Shown in pieces: positions 22,086-36,570 of a DNA stretch of 64,000 nucleotides. The notes under the pieces were generated by a model. It made no database searches. It saw only the letters and a program-made list of their open reading frames with translations, and was not told the origin of the DNA. This DNA is from Bugula neritina (Eukaryota; Bryozoa; Gymnolaemata; Cheilostomatida; Bugulidae): the NCBI GenBank assembly GCA_964035545.1, contig OZ037767.1, positions 8,980,207 through 9,044,206 on the forward strand. The letters run 5' to 3'. Every line of letters begins with the position of its first letter. Position 1 is the first letter of the stretch. The translations under genes were made by a program, and so were the position numbers.

Positions 22086-25000
22086 AATGAGCATGGTGTA
22101 TAAAAAATTATTCTGAATAAAATCTCAGATAGTTGTCTAGCCTAAAACTGATTTCCATAATGCAAGGAATGTAACTGAATGAGTCATAATATAGGCAATG
22201 GTTGGTCGAATCCATTCTCCTATTGCTACTGTCATTTGAAAATTGATCCCCTTTTAGGAATTACATTACACCGGGCTCTTTGATCTGTTTTAAACTTTAA
22301 TTTCTTTATCTAATCTGATAAGAAGTGTTTTGTTAAATAAAAAAGCCAAGTCTGGTTAAAGTAATAGGATGTATTTCACAATAACATAACATGGGAACTG
22401 GTTAAAGTTTGGGTCGATTGAAATAAGCCTTATAAGTAAATGTATTCATAATATTAAGTATTATATATACTTCATACTTTATTATCTACAATGTAGTAAA
22501 TGACTGACCAGCCATGCACTGCAGCGTAGATAATGTATTATCAAGTGTTCCATATAAAACAGTCCCCCCCACCCCCCCCAATAACTACATGGTGTGCAAC
22601 AAATATCTCAGTGACAGCTTATGAATAAATCTCTTCCTATTTTAGTTGACTTCTTAAATTGAAATTGAAATTCTTGGAAATAGCAGAAAGACAGCTATTA
22701 TACAAGAAAAATCACTATCATAGGATATAATCAGCTCATTTATAGCCATTATCGGAACCATTACAACTCCATAAAAGCAGAATGTAGAATTATGTCTGCC
22801 TTGCTTGTGTGAAATTTTTATCATAATTATTTCAAAACCAAAAATCTTCCAATCGTTCAATACAGCTTTAATAAAAAACTAAAACAATAAAATAATGGTT
22901 TCAAGACTGCAGCAATTCGGTTACAAGTTGAGGATAGCCATACTTGCTACAGAAGCTTTTTGTAGTCTCTTTGTTAAATCTAGAAGCTGATGCAGAGAAA
23001 AGTGACTCATAGATACGTCTGCTGAACTAGAAGTAGCGCAGACTACACGAAGTCACATAACAGAACATTATTAGTCACGAACCAGGTGAATCTCAGTCAT
23101 TCACCTCAGAAGGGCAATTCTAGTGGCAGCTATGAGAGTAAGGGGCACCAGCAAACACCTGGTAGTATGGGGCTGCCGGTGGTGCTTACTCATTATGAGA
23201 ATGAAAGTGTCAGCAGCTATCGAATTTTGACAAACACAATGGTTGGTTTCATATTTGCACTATCAATTAGTGGGAACATTGTCAATATGTTTGTAATTGA
23301 TTCAATAGGAACACCTCATTTGTAGGCCTATTTATTATGCACAATAGTGCATGGCAGATTTCAGTCCTTTCACATAGTCATTGTTGTGGACTCATTTATT
23401 GAGCATACAGTTGACTGACATGTTTATAGTATATAAATTATAATTATTCTAGAATTTGATTTGGCAATAGTAAATAGATTACTTAAAAATATGTCAAGTT
23501 TGCCAGGTTTCAAATTCCCTCAACATTATGTCAAGAAATAGTAACAAATATTCTACACTTTAGAGGAACACTTGAGTTGGAGGCATATTAGACAGTCAAG
23601 GAGCCATATTTATGGATGATTACACCTTCATTTCATAGTCTTTGAAACCTGTCTGCATTTCAGAGAATAACTTCACGGGTCATGCCAATTAATAATGCAT
23701 AGGCGTGCCAACCTCATCACATAACCGATGTCAAAGACAATAGTAGGAAATTAGGTGGTCATCAATCAATAACAACACTGCAGAACAGAAGGCGTAGACA
23801 GTAGCATTCATTGTTTAAAAGTCAATGCCCAAACATAAAACACCAACTACAGGCTGCTACCAGAATGTACAAAGATTCCTTTTACGTCGAATGTGAGACG
23901 TAGTGGTACATCAAATAAACTAGCTGAAGCAGCACCCAATCCACCAGGAGACAGATAGTTTCCACACTAGACCAACATAAGGCATCTTTAAAAAATTAAC
24001 TAGTCAGAAAAAGTCATAAATAATTAAGAATGGCATATTGTAACGAGTTGAACCAGAAAAGGAAGTAAATTAACAAATTAAGATTAGTTTCAGGCCAGAA
24101 GTGTCAAAAGAGTTAGCTGGTAGTAATAGATTACTTTGCACAAGTCATGTGACCAATTGCAGCCAGTAAAAGTAAAAGGAATGCACTCAGTAAGCAGTGA
24201 GCAAGAGTTTACAATACTGATTAATTAAATTATTAGCCTCAATGTATGTGTGTTAAAAATATAGCTGGTTAGATTTATGATTTCCATGTGGCATACATAT
24301 TTAATTGGAGCGGAACATTTCCTCTGACAGGTGTTACAGTGACATTGCCAGTTGATATGTAGAGTTCAACATTGCAACACAAGTGTATAGCCTACGTACA
24401 GTTGTCAGCCAAAATACTCTTGAAAAGTGTAATTCCTACTCCAGTAAAAGATAATATATGGGAAAGTATTCCAAGTGAGAGTAAGACAACTTCGGTAGTT
24501 GTGGTTATAATTATTATTTTATCGCCAATGAGTGTTGTATTTCAAAGACAATATTTACACAAAGTCTAATCTGATTCAGTATCAAAAATATATAACAAAT
24601 ATTTTGTTCCATGCAGGAAATGCAGGCTTAAATGTATTTTAGATATCAGGTTGTTAGGTTACTGAAACATTGATCTGTTTAAACCCTAAATTGAACACAG
24701 ATTGCCAGTATTGACTGAAACTGGTAGTTAGGTTTATTACAAAACAGTTACCACAAAGCATCTCACTCCCCCCCCCCTTCAAGTTTTATGAAAAATTGTC
24801 TAAATAATTTAGTTTAGTGTTCATTAAATTTGTACTATAATATCTACCAAGACTGATATTTATATATAATCCAGCCACTAGGACTAATATATGAAATTAA
24901 TATAAATTATTTATATGAATAAATCTGCTAGCTATAACATGGTGTAGAGCCCTAATAGGAGGGTAGAAACCTCTCCTATTTGTAACTGCCCTTGTGAATT

Positions 25001-26954
25001 TGGCAAAAAATTAACCATCTAATTTTTGAACTACAAACCATTTGTCAGGAGCCAGGAAAAAGTTGAATAACATTGCAACATTCAACAGCCGTTTCCAGTT
25101 TTTTTTTAAATAATCGCAGGAAAAAATGCCACGTTAATTTATATCCTCAAAAATAGAAACCAAATGAATTTCTATGCTGTGAAAGTGTTGAGTCACTAAG
25201 TGAACATATCGATAAATGCAAGTAAAGCATGAGAAGTTAATGCATATTGGAATGACTCAAGATAGAGTTAACCTGTAAAATAATGAATCTATATTTGGTT
25301 GCCTGAATAATGAGTCTATAACTATAATATAGTATTACAATACTACTCCAGGGGCTACTATAGACAATGCAACAGCTACTTCAACAATGCATCAGCTTGT
25401 TTAATCACCAAATCACTTTGAACTGTAACACATTTTGACAGAAAACACACTTGGAAGTTGTAAATGTTTATACTAAGGCAGCCATATTTCTAATTTTTTG
25501 GCAGTCTTGCATTTCTTGAGACTTGCATAATAAGTGAGTAGTGCTTAGTAGTGTATAGTTATAACACGTGTTCTGACAGATATGTAGTTAGAGGTGAACC
25601 TGGGGTTTACCAGGTGAGCCACATTCTACCACACAGTACAGTATCAACCATAGTAAGCACTCATCAATGCCGAGATATTATCACAGAATGGTAATTAACA
25701 GACCTCAAACAATATTATAAGCTGATATACCAGGCATTTAATCCTTGTAGTCTAGAGTGAGAACGCCCATAGCCTTATTGTAGCCTTCTGTAACACTTGC
25801 AACAGAAGGTTTGGCGGCGTGGGGTTGCAGAGGTAACAGGCAGCATGGATGATAGCTTTAGGTGCCTAATCTGAAGTCATCGAGCCACAATTAATAGATA
25901 AAATGCCTATAAATTGGTAATAACTATCTACAATTTTATTAACCCAGAGGCTATACTATATACTGTACATGCACCCAACTTGCTGTAAAAATAAAATTAA
26001 TTATTAAAATAGAAATGTAGATTCAAATGATTACTCTATTAATATCTATAACTAAGCATTTTCTTGGTCTTCAACATGGCACATGCTTCAACCTGTGTGA
26101 AATAAAGGAAGTCTGTCCAAACAAGACCAGAGTTGAGTAAAATATAACCTTATCAGCTTGAACACCAACATATTTGGCTGAGAGAAAGACTATAAAATGC
26201 ATACAGTTCCTATCGAACAGAGCTCACCAGGAAATAAAAAGGACTTTCTTATTGCAACACAACACATAGCTCAAACGCAAAGTTATACATAAAGAGTTGA
26301 AAATGATGTAACAGTTGCATGCCAACTACAGATGCACAGTGTATTGTTGTCTTCTAATACTACTATCATATCACTCAGAGCTTAGATAGGAATTGCGACT
26401 CTATGCTCAATTACATTAACATATTATGTTGATTGTCATTCAATTTTAAACTCTACATTAACATAATAGCTATTAGTATTAGTATTGCTGTGATAATGGT
26501 TTTACTAGAGACATCTAATTTACAAATTGAAATTGTTGGTGGAATCAAAAAGGAAAATGCAACAGGCCTACACATAAATGTAACAACTAACAGGCACTGT
26601 ACTGCAATGTACTGAATTCATAGTAGAAACTCATGAGTCATAACTCACCCCCTAACCCAAGCAACCCCTTTAGTATCTTACCTCATCGTTAGCAAATAAT
26701 CTTTTAATTCATTTGAGTAAGTTTAATTTCAAGTTTTATTGCTAAAGCTTACTAAACCCTAAGGCCTAAACCCTAAGGGCTAAGGTTGAACTTAAACTTA
26801 ATGGCTAATAAGTAATACTAAGTAATTAATAAACTATATAAACCAAACTCACCAAAGATAGTAACGTCAATGTGTAATTGGTATCCAAACTTTATTATAG
26901 TATACCAACATCCAATACGTTTAAATAGTTTCACAAAGTTTATCCAAAATTGTC

Positions 26955-27130
26955 AAGTCCTACGAGTTGGATAGCGACAGTGTGCATTGAATGAACGCGG
27001 ACTGCTAAAGGCATACACGTGTGCAATGTACCAACTATTCGTTGATTGGTCGAGCCCCTACCGTCATTACTCATTACACGCTTGAATAACTCAACATGGC
27101 AACGAAGCTATTGTCATACTGCCATATCAT
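26955..27130. promoter_or_regulatory. GC-richer patch with CCAAT box, possible promoter
   Basis: This patch contains CpGs (GAACGCGG, CACGTG, ACGCTTG) and an inverted CCAAT box (TTGATTGGTCGAG) in an otherwise AT-rich desert. It could serve the minus-strand KIF26 gene, whose 5' exon is missing, or a plus-strand transcript at 27.6 kb. No TATA box or start site is defined. Confidence 0.25.
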
Positions 27131-27589
27131 AGACACTACTTGATAATCTAACTGTTCTATGGTCGCCGATAATTAAAATAGCTGCTTCCTTGTCTAATAG
27201 ACAAATTAATATATTACACTGATTTAAATAAGTGGCAGCTTTGCTATTAAATTTGGTTTACAATTAAATTAATATCATTGCACTACAAATAAGACCAATG
27301 ATATTAAGTATCCACTACAGATAGCAGCATAAGTTAATTATAGCAGTTTGCAGCAGTGCTAGTTTAGTTTGCCTGCCTGAACTGGGGCTTACAGCTGTGA
27401 TTCAGCAGTTTGAAACCCGACTGCAATTATAATTATATATCCGGCACCTTCTATTGCTACCCAATTAATTATTTGAGTTCAGGTTTAAATTATGTCTAAA
27501 TTAAACAACCTGCACAGTATCTTAATAATAAATACTATAATCAACCAGAGGCCAGGTAATTAAAGGTAGGAGACTGCAAAGGAGCTAGC

Positions 27590-27764
27590 ATAGTGCCAGC
27601 TAGTGTGACCAGTGTGAGCAGGTGAGTGCTAATACCTGTCACTGTCTTACGTAACCTACTTTCTTTTGACACTATCTGCTTCAGGGTACATCAGTTGCCA
27701 GCGGTCCTTCACAATTTCCTGGTAAGACGTCAGTCAACATGGCTCTTAGCCAACAGCAGTCCAG
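27590..27764 (+). other. candidate plus-strand exon cluster with good splice signals
   Basis: An exon-like end GTGTGAGCAG|GTGAGT is followed by acceptor CTATCTGCTTCAG|GG at about 27686, an internal donor CCTG|GTAAGA, an ATG at 27739 (MALSQQQS) and donor CAG|GTATGT at 27764. The whole acceptor-to-donor block is open in two frames. No downstream exon with recognisable homology was found; the best phase-compatible candidate is an acceptor at about 31976 opening a frame of roughly 67 codons. On the minus strand the block also reads open (EIVKDRWQLMYPEADSVK), so the coding strand is unsure. Confidence 0.25.
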
Positions 27765-28074
27765 GTATGTGTTTACTTCCAAAAGGTATTTAAATTTATC
27801 GTTAGTAAAACTTAGTAATACCACACTTTGTTACAGAAAATCTTGTATAGCCTAAGTTTTTTGTTTTTCTGGTTTACTGCAAAGTATTCTATAAGCTCAA
27901 TTATACAGCCTCAAAATTCCTAATGCATTTAAGGCATGGTGTGCGGGTCCCCTCCTTAATAACTAAATGCTCATGAAGAAACAGGTAGACTGAGGAGTTG
28001 AGCCTTCTTCCTGCAGCTTCATATAATACACTATAAATCATTTATAGCTGCCAAATCCAATATATATTATAATT

Positions 28075-28220
28075 ACTATATTATAATAATTATAGTAAAT
28101 CATAATATACTCCATTCTAATACAGTATAATACTATAATATACTATATTATAATATACTATATTATAATATAGTATATTATAATATAGAATACTATAATA
28201 TAGTATATTATAATGCCAAT
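28075..28220. repeat. palindromic TATAATATACTA repeat
   Basis: Alternating TACTATAATATA and TATTATAATATA units, self-complementary over most of their length. Confidence 0.85.
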
Positions 28221-29174
28221 CTGAAGATATATTATGGTATATGGCCAGACTCAAGATAAAAAGCACTGTTAAGTTATAATTAATTAATATATAATTTACA
28301 TACAGTTGCTTTGGCATTAGATTTATATGGGTATTATAATTTTATTATCTTGAATCCTGTTTTTTTGAGTAAACAGCTATGAGAGGGTGTAACTGTAATA
28401 ACCCAGACAGAGTTAGATATCTTGCATGTATACCATGGAACACAGCATTTAGCTGACTGGCTCCTTTGTATTTCTGTGCTATTGACATTTGTTGACATCA
28501 AGTAATTACTTTTGATGAGGGATAACTGCAATATTTAGTGTTTGCAACTACAAAGACTATTTTAAAACTCATCAACTCCTCCACTCACTGCTCTGAGATG
28601 CATTCACTGCTAGAAGTACCTTTTATTCTGACTAATTACTTGTAGTACCTCAGGTATGCTCAATGTTCTTATGATAAGCCAAAGAGCCATAAATATTGTA
28701 TCAGGTGAAGCACATCTATAGTAAAATGGGTTATTTGTGGAGTAATGCAGGATTTATTGTTGTTCCACTCTGTTATGTGAAATAAACTGTTATCCATGAG
28801 TAAAAATGTTATTAGTTCCTGTGTATGTATTTAGCAGAATGATTAAATTCACAACTTTTAGTGCTGTTTGTAAGTAATTAGGCCCAGTGTTACTTCACCA
28901 AAACATTTAACTGAATGCTTTCCCATTTCTTTTGGAGTATTTACATATTTGCTCATATAAATAAAATATTTAAATAGGTAGCTACTCAATTCCAACTTTA
29001 GCTTCAGATTGCTTTGTAAAATCTTCAATGCAGGTTTCCTAGAGTTGGGAATAGTTCACAGAAATATTGTGGGTTACTTTAGTTTGCTACATATGATATT
29101 CAAATGCATTTAAGTCATTGAATTTTAAAGATGCAACAATTCTTATTATATGAAAATAATGTGTGTGCTGTGCG

Positions 29175-29568
<394 letters not shown>

Positions 29569-29639
29569 CATCAATCAAGTTTATAATGAGCAACGTGGCT
29601 ATTTTAATATAATAATTATGCTGTAATGCCAAAGGTCAT

Positions 29640-32600
29640 TGTATATAAACTTATTCTACTAAAGTCTAAACACTAAAACTGGTTTTTAAATATGTCATCA
29701 GCTAGTGTAGGTCTTTTCTTTAGAATTATGATTACTATAAACACTACAGAACCTTTACAGAAGCATCAACACATACTTTGCTTTAGCTATGAAAAGCTAT
29801 AGTCACATTGAGTGTTGTGGGTTAAATAATAGTGCTAGTTAGAACAAGGGTGTTGCTGAATAAGTATATAGTTTCATTGGTTTTTATAACAGTATTTGAG
29901 TGAAGATGCATTAAATTCTACTTAATAGTTGTACTTTATCACACACAGATAGCTTTCTATACTGTTATATTTTCTAGTGCAGAGCCCTTTTTTAATACAA
30001 AAGCTGTTGGAAGATATAATTATATATACTGATAATACTTCCTACTTTCATATTAAATTATCAGAATGGCTGAACAGCAATCCTTACTAATCTAGCAGTT
30101 GTTTGAAGAAGCAATCAGACTGTTAGTTAGTACAGCATTTACCTTTAATCTGTCGGTTGATGCAGAAACAAGGGCTTGAATATTTTTTATCAGAAGAAAA
30201 AATGCACACTCCATAAAAATATGTTGAATACTTTAAATATTGGCAAATAAATCGTTGAGGCGGTTTTAGTGATTAATGATGGATATCTGACAGAAGTTAC
30301 GTAACAAAAAGCTAAGCACACTGCAAGCAGCTGCTCTGCATGAAAAATATGGTAAACCTATTTCTTAACCTCAAAATGCATTCAAAACAAAAGAATGATT
30401 AATGGATGTGTGTGAAGATATCTCTTGAAAGCAGCTTGTAAACGTGTAACCTGTGGTATTGACTTGTGACATGTGCTAGTGAGTTGTGACGCTGTGATAT
30501 AATACTGTGACATAATGCAGTGACATGGGCTATGATGATACAGTGATATGTGTGACCTGTGATATAATGCAGTGATATGTAACTTAGCTATGATATGATA
30601 CCACTATGTGTGACCTGTGACATGATACAGTGACCTTTGACATGTTACGTGATGCCATGGCATATGATATGTGATGTGTGCAAGCTGTACGATAGTAAAC
30701 TCTGTCCAGAAACAAGAATTTAAAATATTAACTAGTAAGCATTTCATTAATCTATAGTTCAGTGAACTCTTCAAATAATCATTTTGTCAGCAACACATGG
30801 CATATTTAAATATTATTTATAGAATCAGTCAGACCATTATAATGACTTAAACATCTTAAGTTAAGTTATAAACAGGATCATCATTAAAATATGGTTTCAC
30901 CCAAGTATATGATTATTTAGATGCATCATATGTTAAGTAAGCTAAATAGTTCAATTAAATATATGTCTTTATAATAATATAATAAGAAAAATTCTGGTGT
31001 TCATAATAATTACTGGTTGGACTATAAAAACGATTATAACAGCTCCATTGTATATATAATTATAATATTTGCAGTTTTTGTATCAAGTAATGTAGAAACA
31101 TTTATTAAATAGTCAACATTAAAATGGTTTTAAATTAGTGATACTTACCTATTTTATAAAAAAGTTTCACATGTGAATGGTATGAAGAAATAATTGATGA
31201 AGTGATTGCATTTAATGACTAAAGGTGAACACTGACAGGTTGGCATGTGCGTTCATTGGTGTGCACAGCCATTACGCATTTAACTTCTTATAATTCAGCC
31301 ATCAATAGCTGCTTGTTAAGCTACTGCCAAGATATTGACACTTCATAAAAATGACAGAGCTTTGTTTTTACAGCTAATGAGTTAGAAACTCGTGAGGAAT
31401 TTTGAAAACAGTTGCTAGATGTACTTTCCCACCATTTCGTTGTAGTCAATGGAGATAGTTGGCCATAACTTAGTCATAGCTCTACACACAAATAGTTTTG
31501 GTAAATTTTTGGCACAAATATCCATCCATGTATCAAGGTAAAAGTGATTAGCTATTAATGTCATCATAATTATTATAAATGAGTTCTAGCTTGTTAGTCA
31601 ACATATTAGTTGAGTTCATCAGTTGAACCAGAGAAATAAGTTTTATCACCTGGCTCTCTTCACAACAACAAGCTACTAACTCCAACCAAAATACCGTCCA
31701 AAAATATTAGCTGAAGCAAGAAGTTTTATAATAATAACATTGAATTTGAGCTTTTATTGGCCAGTGTTGCTAATGTGATGGAAATAAATTTTGCTGTTAA
31801 CTTGTTATAAAAAGAGAATTTTATGTAGAAGGTAAGGGAAAAGGTATTGGTGTATTGAGCTCAATTCTATTTATATAAGAGCTCTTTTAGTTTCCCATAC
31901 ACCTGTTCAATTTTCATTTCCACACCATATACAAGAAAATAGGATCACTTTTTTCTAATTGCTGCACACTTTCAGGCACCAGCTAGCATTATGTGTGCCC
32001 TGCCTCAAGGAGCACAGGCTACAGTTATTGTATAGCAACACCATCTACTTGCTAAATTATGTCACAACAAATCCAAACTATAATCCCATTCTCAAAACGT
32101 GTACTAACAGTAATCATAAGGATATGTGGCTACTGGGTGTTTTGAGATTATCCAGTAATAATTGCCGGTGTGAGGTTTAGTGAATATCTAGCAGATAGAC
32201 ATACAATGTTATATACTTTCTTGCAAATGCTAGATTATATAAACCTTTTAAACTGTGAAAGTTTAAACATTCAAATGTTCAGTGTATATAATGTATACAT
32301 TCGTCATGTTTTAATATTATTAAAATTTTATTAAGTATAGTATAGCCTACACACAATTTCCACCCTTTGTAGTATCACAATTCTATACCTGTACAGCCAG
32401 AACTATGCTGCTATATAGTTACATACAGCTGTATATGCCGCTTTGGTAGTCTTACTACATAATTTACTCTGCAACAGACAACTTCATTCCGTTGATGCAT
32501 CCACAACTACATGATTTATGGATTTCAGGTATTTTCTGACGATAACAACTTTGAGTTAACAGAAATTATACATGCTAATAAATAATAAAGAAATGACTGA

Positions 32601-33100
32601 AATAAGCTACAATTTATGGTGGAATTAGTATTGTAGAGCACACGAAGACTAATGGTGTAATATTTTAATATATTTATTATATGCATCAAGTATGAGCCCG
32701 AAGGAATGCCAGAGCTAAGAGTGAGTTGCGACATTCCTTCAACCCCACTGGCTAATTATCTATTCCAAATTCGAACAAGTCCACGTCAAACTTGCATAAT
32801 TTATTCCAACTCTTCTTACAGAGCTGTCCAGCCTTGCATATTGCAACCATACTTTATCTTTCATACTTTTAGGGTTAATTGTAACAGTCAGTTCATCTAG
32901 CAAACTATGTGAGTCCGGCGGAATTTGAATGATTCCAACTGACACTAATTTCTCATCTGTGAGTCTTAAAATCATGCAGCAGGTCAACTCAAATGCCCAA
33001 GTGAATGTTTACTTATACACATAATACTCGCATATGGTATAACATCTATGCACACTATACGCTATATTATACCCTTTTTTCTTAATGGATATTGTACTAG
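29640..33100. other. intergenic, no supported gene
   Basis: AT-rich. It holds a degenerate GTGACATGTGATATAATGCA-type repeat at 30460-30690 and two coding-looking but unassigned frames (31976-32180 plus, 32760-32987 minus). Confidence 0.5.
30460..30690. repeat. degenerate tandem repeat GTGATATAATGCAGTGACAT
   Basis: About ten diverged copies of a 20-24 bp unit around GTGACATGTGATAYARTGCA. Confidence 0.75.
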
Positions 33101-33117
33101 TATATAAACTACATCTT

Positions 33118-33370
33118 ATATAGACCTACACTATACACTACATACTATAGATACTATGCACTACATACTATAGATACTATACACTACATACTATAGATAC
33201 TACACACTACATACTATAGATACTATACACTACATACTATAGATACTACACACTACATACTATAGATACTACACACTACATACTATAGATACTATACACT
33301 ACATACTATAGATACTATACACTACATACTATAGATACTATACACTACATACTATAGATACTACACACTA
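33118..33370. repeat. 23-bp minisatellite ACACTACATACTATAGATAC
   Basis: About eleven near-identical copies (unit ACACTACATACTATAGATAC plus TAT or TAC), passing into degenerate TATACACTA sequence up to about 33560. Confidence 0.92.
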
Positions 33371-35494
33371 TATAAGAGATACACTATATACACGATACAC
33401 TAAATTTACCATACATTATATACTATATAGTATCTACTCTTTTCTCCTAACGTATTTAATAATTCTATAATACTAGTAGGCTACTATATACATTATACAC
33501 TATGTACTATATACACGATACACTAAATATACTTTACACTATACACTATTATATACTCTCCTATTTATATAGTACTGTGGTATACTAAAATACTTGCTCT
33601 GCTAGAGTTATTTTATTAATAATTGTAGCAAAGTGTGTTGACAACCTACTCAGTAAGAACTCACAATTTTTATCTCAAATTCCATAACATGACACTCTCA
33701 TATATAGAGGTTGAAAACTTCATCCAAGAGTATAATGTAAGTGCTGTATTTTATATATAGAAATACTATAAGTGTAGATGCCATGAGACTGATTAAGGAG
33801 TTTAGTGGACTCGGGTACTCCCCTCCCCCCCCCCCCCATATCAGTGACTGAAGAGTGTAGCAGGGAAGCCTATAATACTTATATTGAAATATTGTAGGGC
33901 AGTATGATTACATTAATCTATATCGCATAGTATATACAGTAGTGTTTTCTGTAGGCCTACTGTAGACTTATTACCAACGGTTTGGTATTTATAATTTACA
34001 TTGAAAGAAAATACACAATATAAAATAGCAAAGAGAGATAACTCCTAAGATGAACTACGTCCTATAACTCATAATATGTTACTAGAAAAGTCCAACACTC
34101 TTCATTTAGCTGATGTAGGATGCTAAAAATATTTTAAAAAAGTTCTATTATAAATATTGGGTATTCAACTTAATTAAATTCTATTACTGTATCAACATAA
34201 AATGCCTGCACCACAAAATAGTTGTGCGCTTAACTTTAAACTTATGAATGCAAAAATACAAAATATATTTTGCTTTAGAAGCCAAATATAATATTATAGT
34301 GATCTACAGTTTTATTGGTTTATAAACTAAAAAACATGCATAAGTGATGAGGCATTGTTGGAAATATCTTAATCAAAGTCCATTGAGATAAGAGTTTCTT
34401 ATACAGAAGCTTAATATATATTTTTTGCCAGTTTAATTGCAAGACTGAATCATCACATAATCTCTTTATGGGAAGTCATATTCAGGAAATCTTCTGGAAT
34501 AGCTGCTCCACTGCAAGTCAATTCAACATTTGGAGTGTCTTTTAGAAAAAAAAATACAAAAACTGTTTTTAATACAGTGAGAGTAAGTTTATGCAAATTC
34601 TTAAACCACTACTTTTTATACAAGCAGATTAAACAATAATTATATTAACTGAGACAATAAAACGCAATGCACTCAGTGAGCCTGTTCGCATTATATGCTG
34701 CTACCTACATACTGGCGGAACTAAGCCAATAATTATAACACAAAATGACTCTTGTTAGGAGACTGTCATAGCAGGAGTGCCAGCATGAAGTTGTTAAACT
34801 CTAGACATGAGTGTGTTGCAGGTTTATGTATGAATGTTGATGGCCCAGCCTAAACTTCATTAGTTACAATGAAGTGAGCAAGTACAATACAATCAATTTC
34901 ATTCATAACTTCAGAGCATTCTTTGACTTTTGTTTATCCAAATGACCATACTGCACTTATGCAATTCATTTGACATTTGACAATGTTTAAAAATAGGCAT
35001 CTGAAGTAGTCAAAATGAATGGATTGAACTGCATGAAGGATGAAGTTGCAGAACTAATTAGTTTATTGTTGCACTTTTGATAACGGATTTAGAGAACAAT
35101 TCCATTATTTTTGAAAACCAGTTTTTATAAGACGCAAACAACATATTTTTAAGGCTCATGTACTCGTTTTGATGTTACATTGGTTATTTTAAACATTTTT
35201 ATAATAATTTCATTATAGTTAGGCATGTTATTGAACACTTGCAGTCAGTCAAGGTTGAGTCTTATATAAAATTATACAAATAAATTGGAGAAAAAATGTC
35301 ATGTTGTGTTTTTATTAAAATCAGATAAATTTGCATCTTATATAACCTATTATTGAAATGATTAAATAAAAGTAATGTTTCACTCCTTATACGTATAGTA
35401 TACTGTAATTTTTAAACACTCATGAAATTTATAGTTATTTCAAAAAATGTTATTGCTCATATGCTATGCCAATATATCTGTCTAGTTCTTTAAT

Positions 35495-35590
35495 TACACA
35501 CACACACACACACGCACACGCACACACGCACGCGCACACGCACACACACACACGCACACGCGCACACGCACACACACACGCACACACACT
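35495..35590. repeat. (CA)n microsatellite with CG interruptions
   Basis: CACACACG and CGCACACG blocks over about 95 bp. Confidence 0.95.
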
Positions 35591-36420
35591 TTCACCTGCA
35601 TTTAGTAAATACACCATCGATCTCTCATTCTATCAATATGACAGATTTATTCACAAAAAAAGTGAATACAAATCATTGTCTTTCAACAAAAAACAATGTA
35701 CAAGTTAAATTCTAGTAATATTTTACAGCTAGATGCACTGTGTGATGATTAGATTGAAAAGTTAATGAATAAATTAAATAATTTGCTAGAATCTAGTAAA
35801 GAACATGCCTTAGAAATAAAAGTTGTTATGAACACAAAGAACCTAGGTGCAAGTGTCAGGGAATAAAGTCAAATGTGTAGCCAGCATTCTGTGATAAATT
35901 AATACCAGCTAAACTCTATTAGTATATGGCAACAAAAGTCTGCCTAGAAGTGCAATATTTTACATTATCATTTCAAAATCATCTGTAAGGTGAATCAAGG
36001 ATTTTTAACTAATAATTTGAATATTACATAAAAATAGTTGGTTATTTATATAATTACTATTTCAGCTAGAATATTAAATGCAGTTTATTACAAAACATAG
36101 CTGATGTCATAGTATACACTCATGTGTCAATACTATTCTGTTGCTATTGTAGTGCTAACTACTAACTCTGCTTATATAAGTCCCATTTAGGAGCCGTAGT
36201 GGAGAAATTAAGATAGCCTAGGTCCTTTAATTTTATTATGCTACATTTCTAATCTAGAACACAGGCGTTTCTCAATTTCTCTATTACTACACCTACTTCT
36301 AAATCCCCATGTACTCTCAGATCAACTCTTGCAGTGTAGCAGATGCCAGCTCATATATTTCACACAAAGCATGTGCTGGGAGAGCATGCAACTTCCAATA
36401 TCTACATTGCCCTTTAACAA

Positions 36421-36570
36421 CACAGGTGTCAGGTTATACTGTATTACAACATAGGTGTTAGGTTATACTGTATTACAACACAAGTGTCAGGTTATACTGT
36501 ATTACAACATAGGTGTTAGGTTATATTGTATTACAACACAAGTGTCAGGGTATACTGTATTAGAGCATAG
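36421..36570. repeat. 30-bp minisatellite
   Basis: Five copies of GTGTCAGGTTATACTGTATT plus ACAACATAG, with TTAGG variants. Confidence 0.9.

Larger units (their letters stand above)
21600..27550. other. intergenic, no supported gene
   Basis: AT-rich sequence with isolated homopolymers (C-runs at 22563 and 24771). A GC-richer patch at 23080-23220 could be an exon (NLSHSPQKGNSSGSYES) but lacks a clear donor. Short CCCTAAA-like motifs at 26752-26783 are too few for a telomeric tract. The promoter of the KIF26 gene may lie here. Confidence 0.5.

Noticed and set aside
26752-26783. Interstitial telomere repeat (CCCTAAA-like)
   Set aside because: Only three imperfect units; chance or local duplication.
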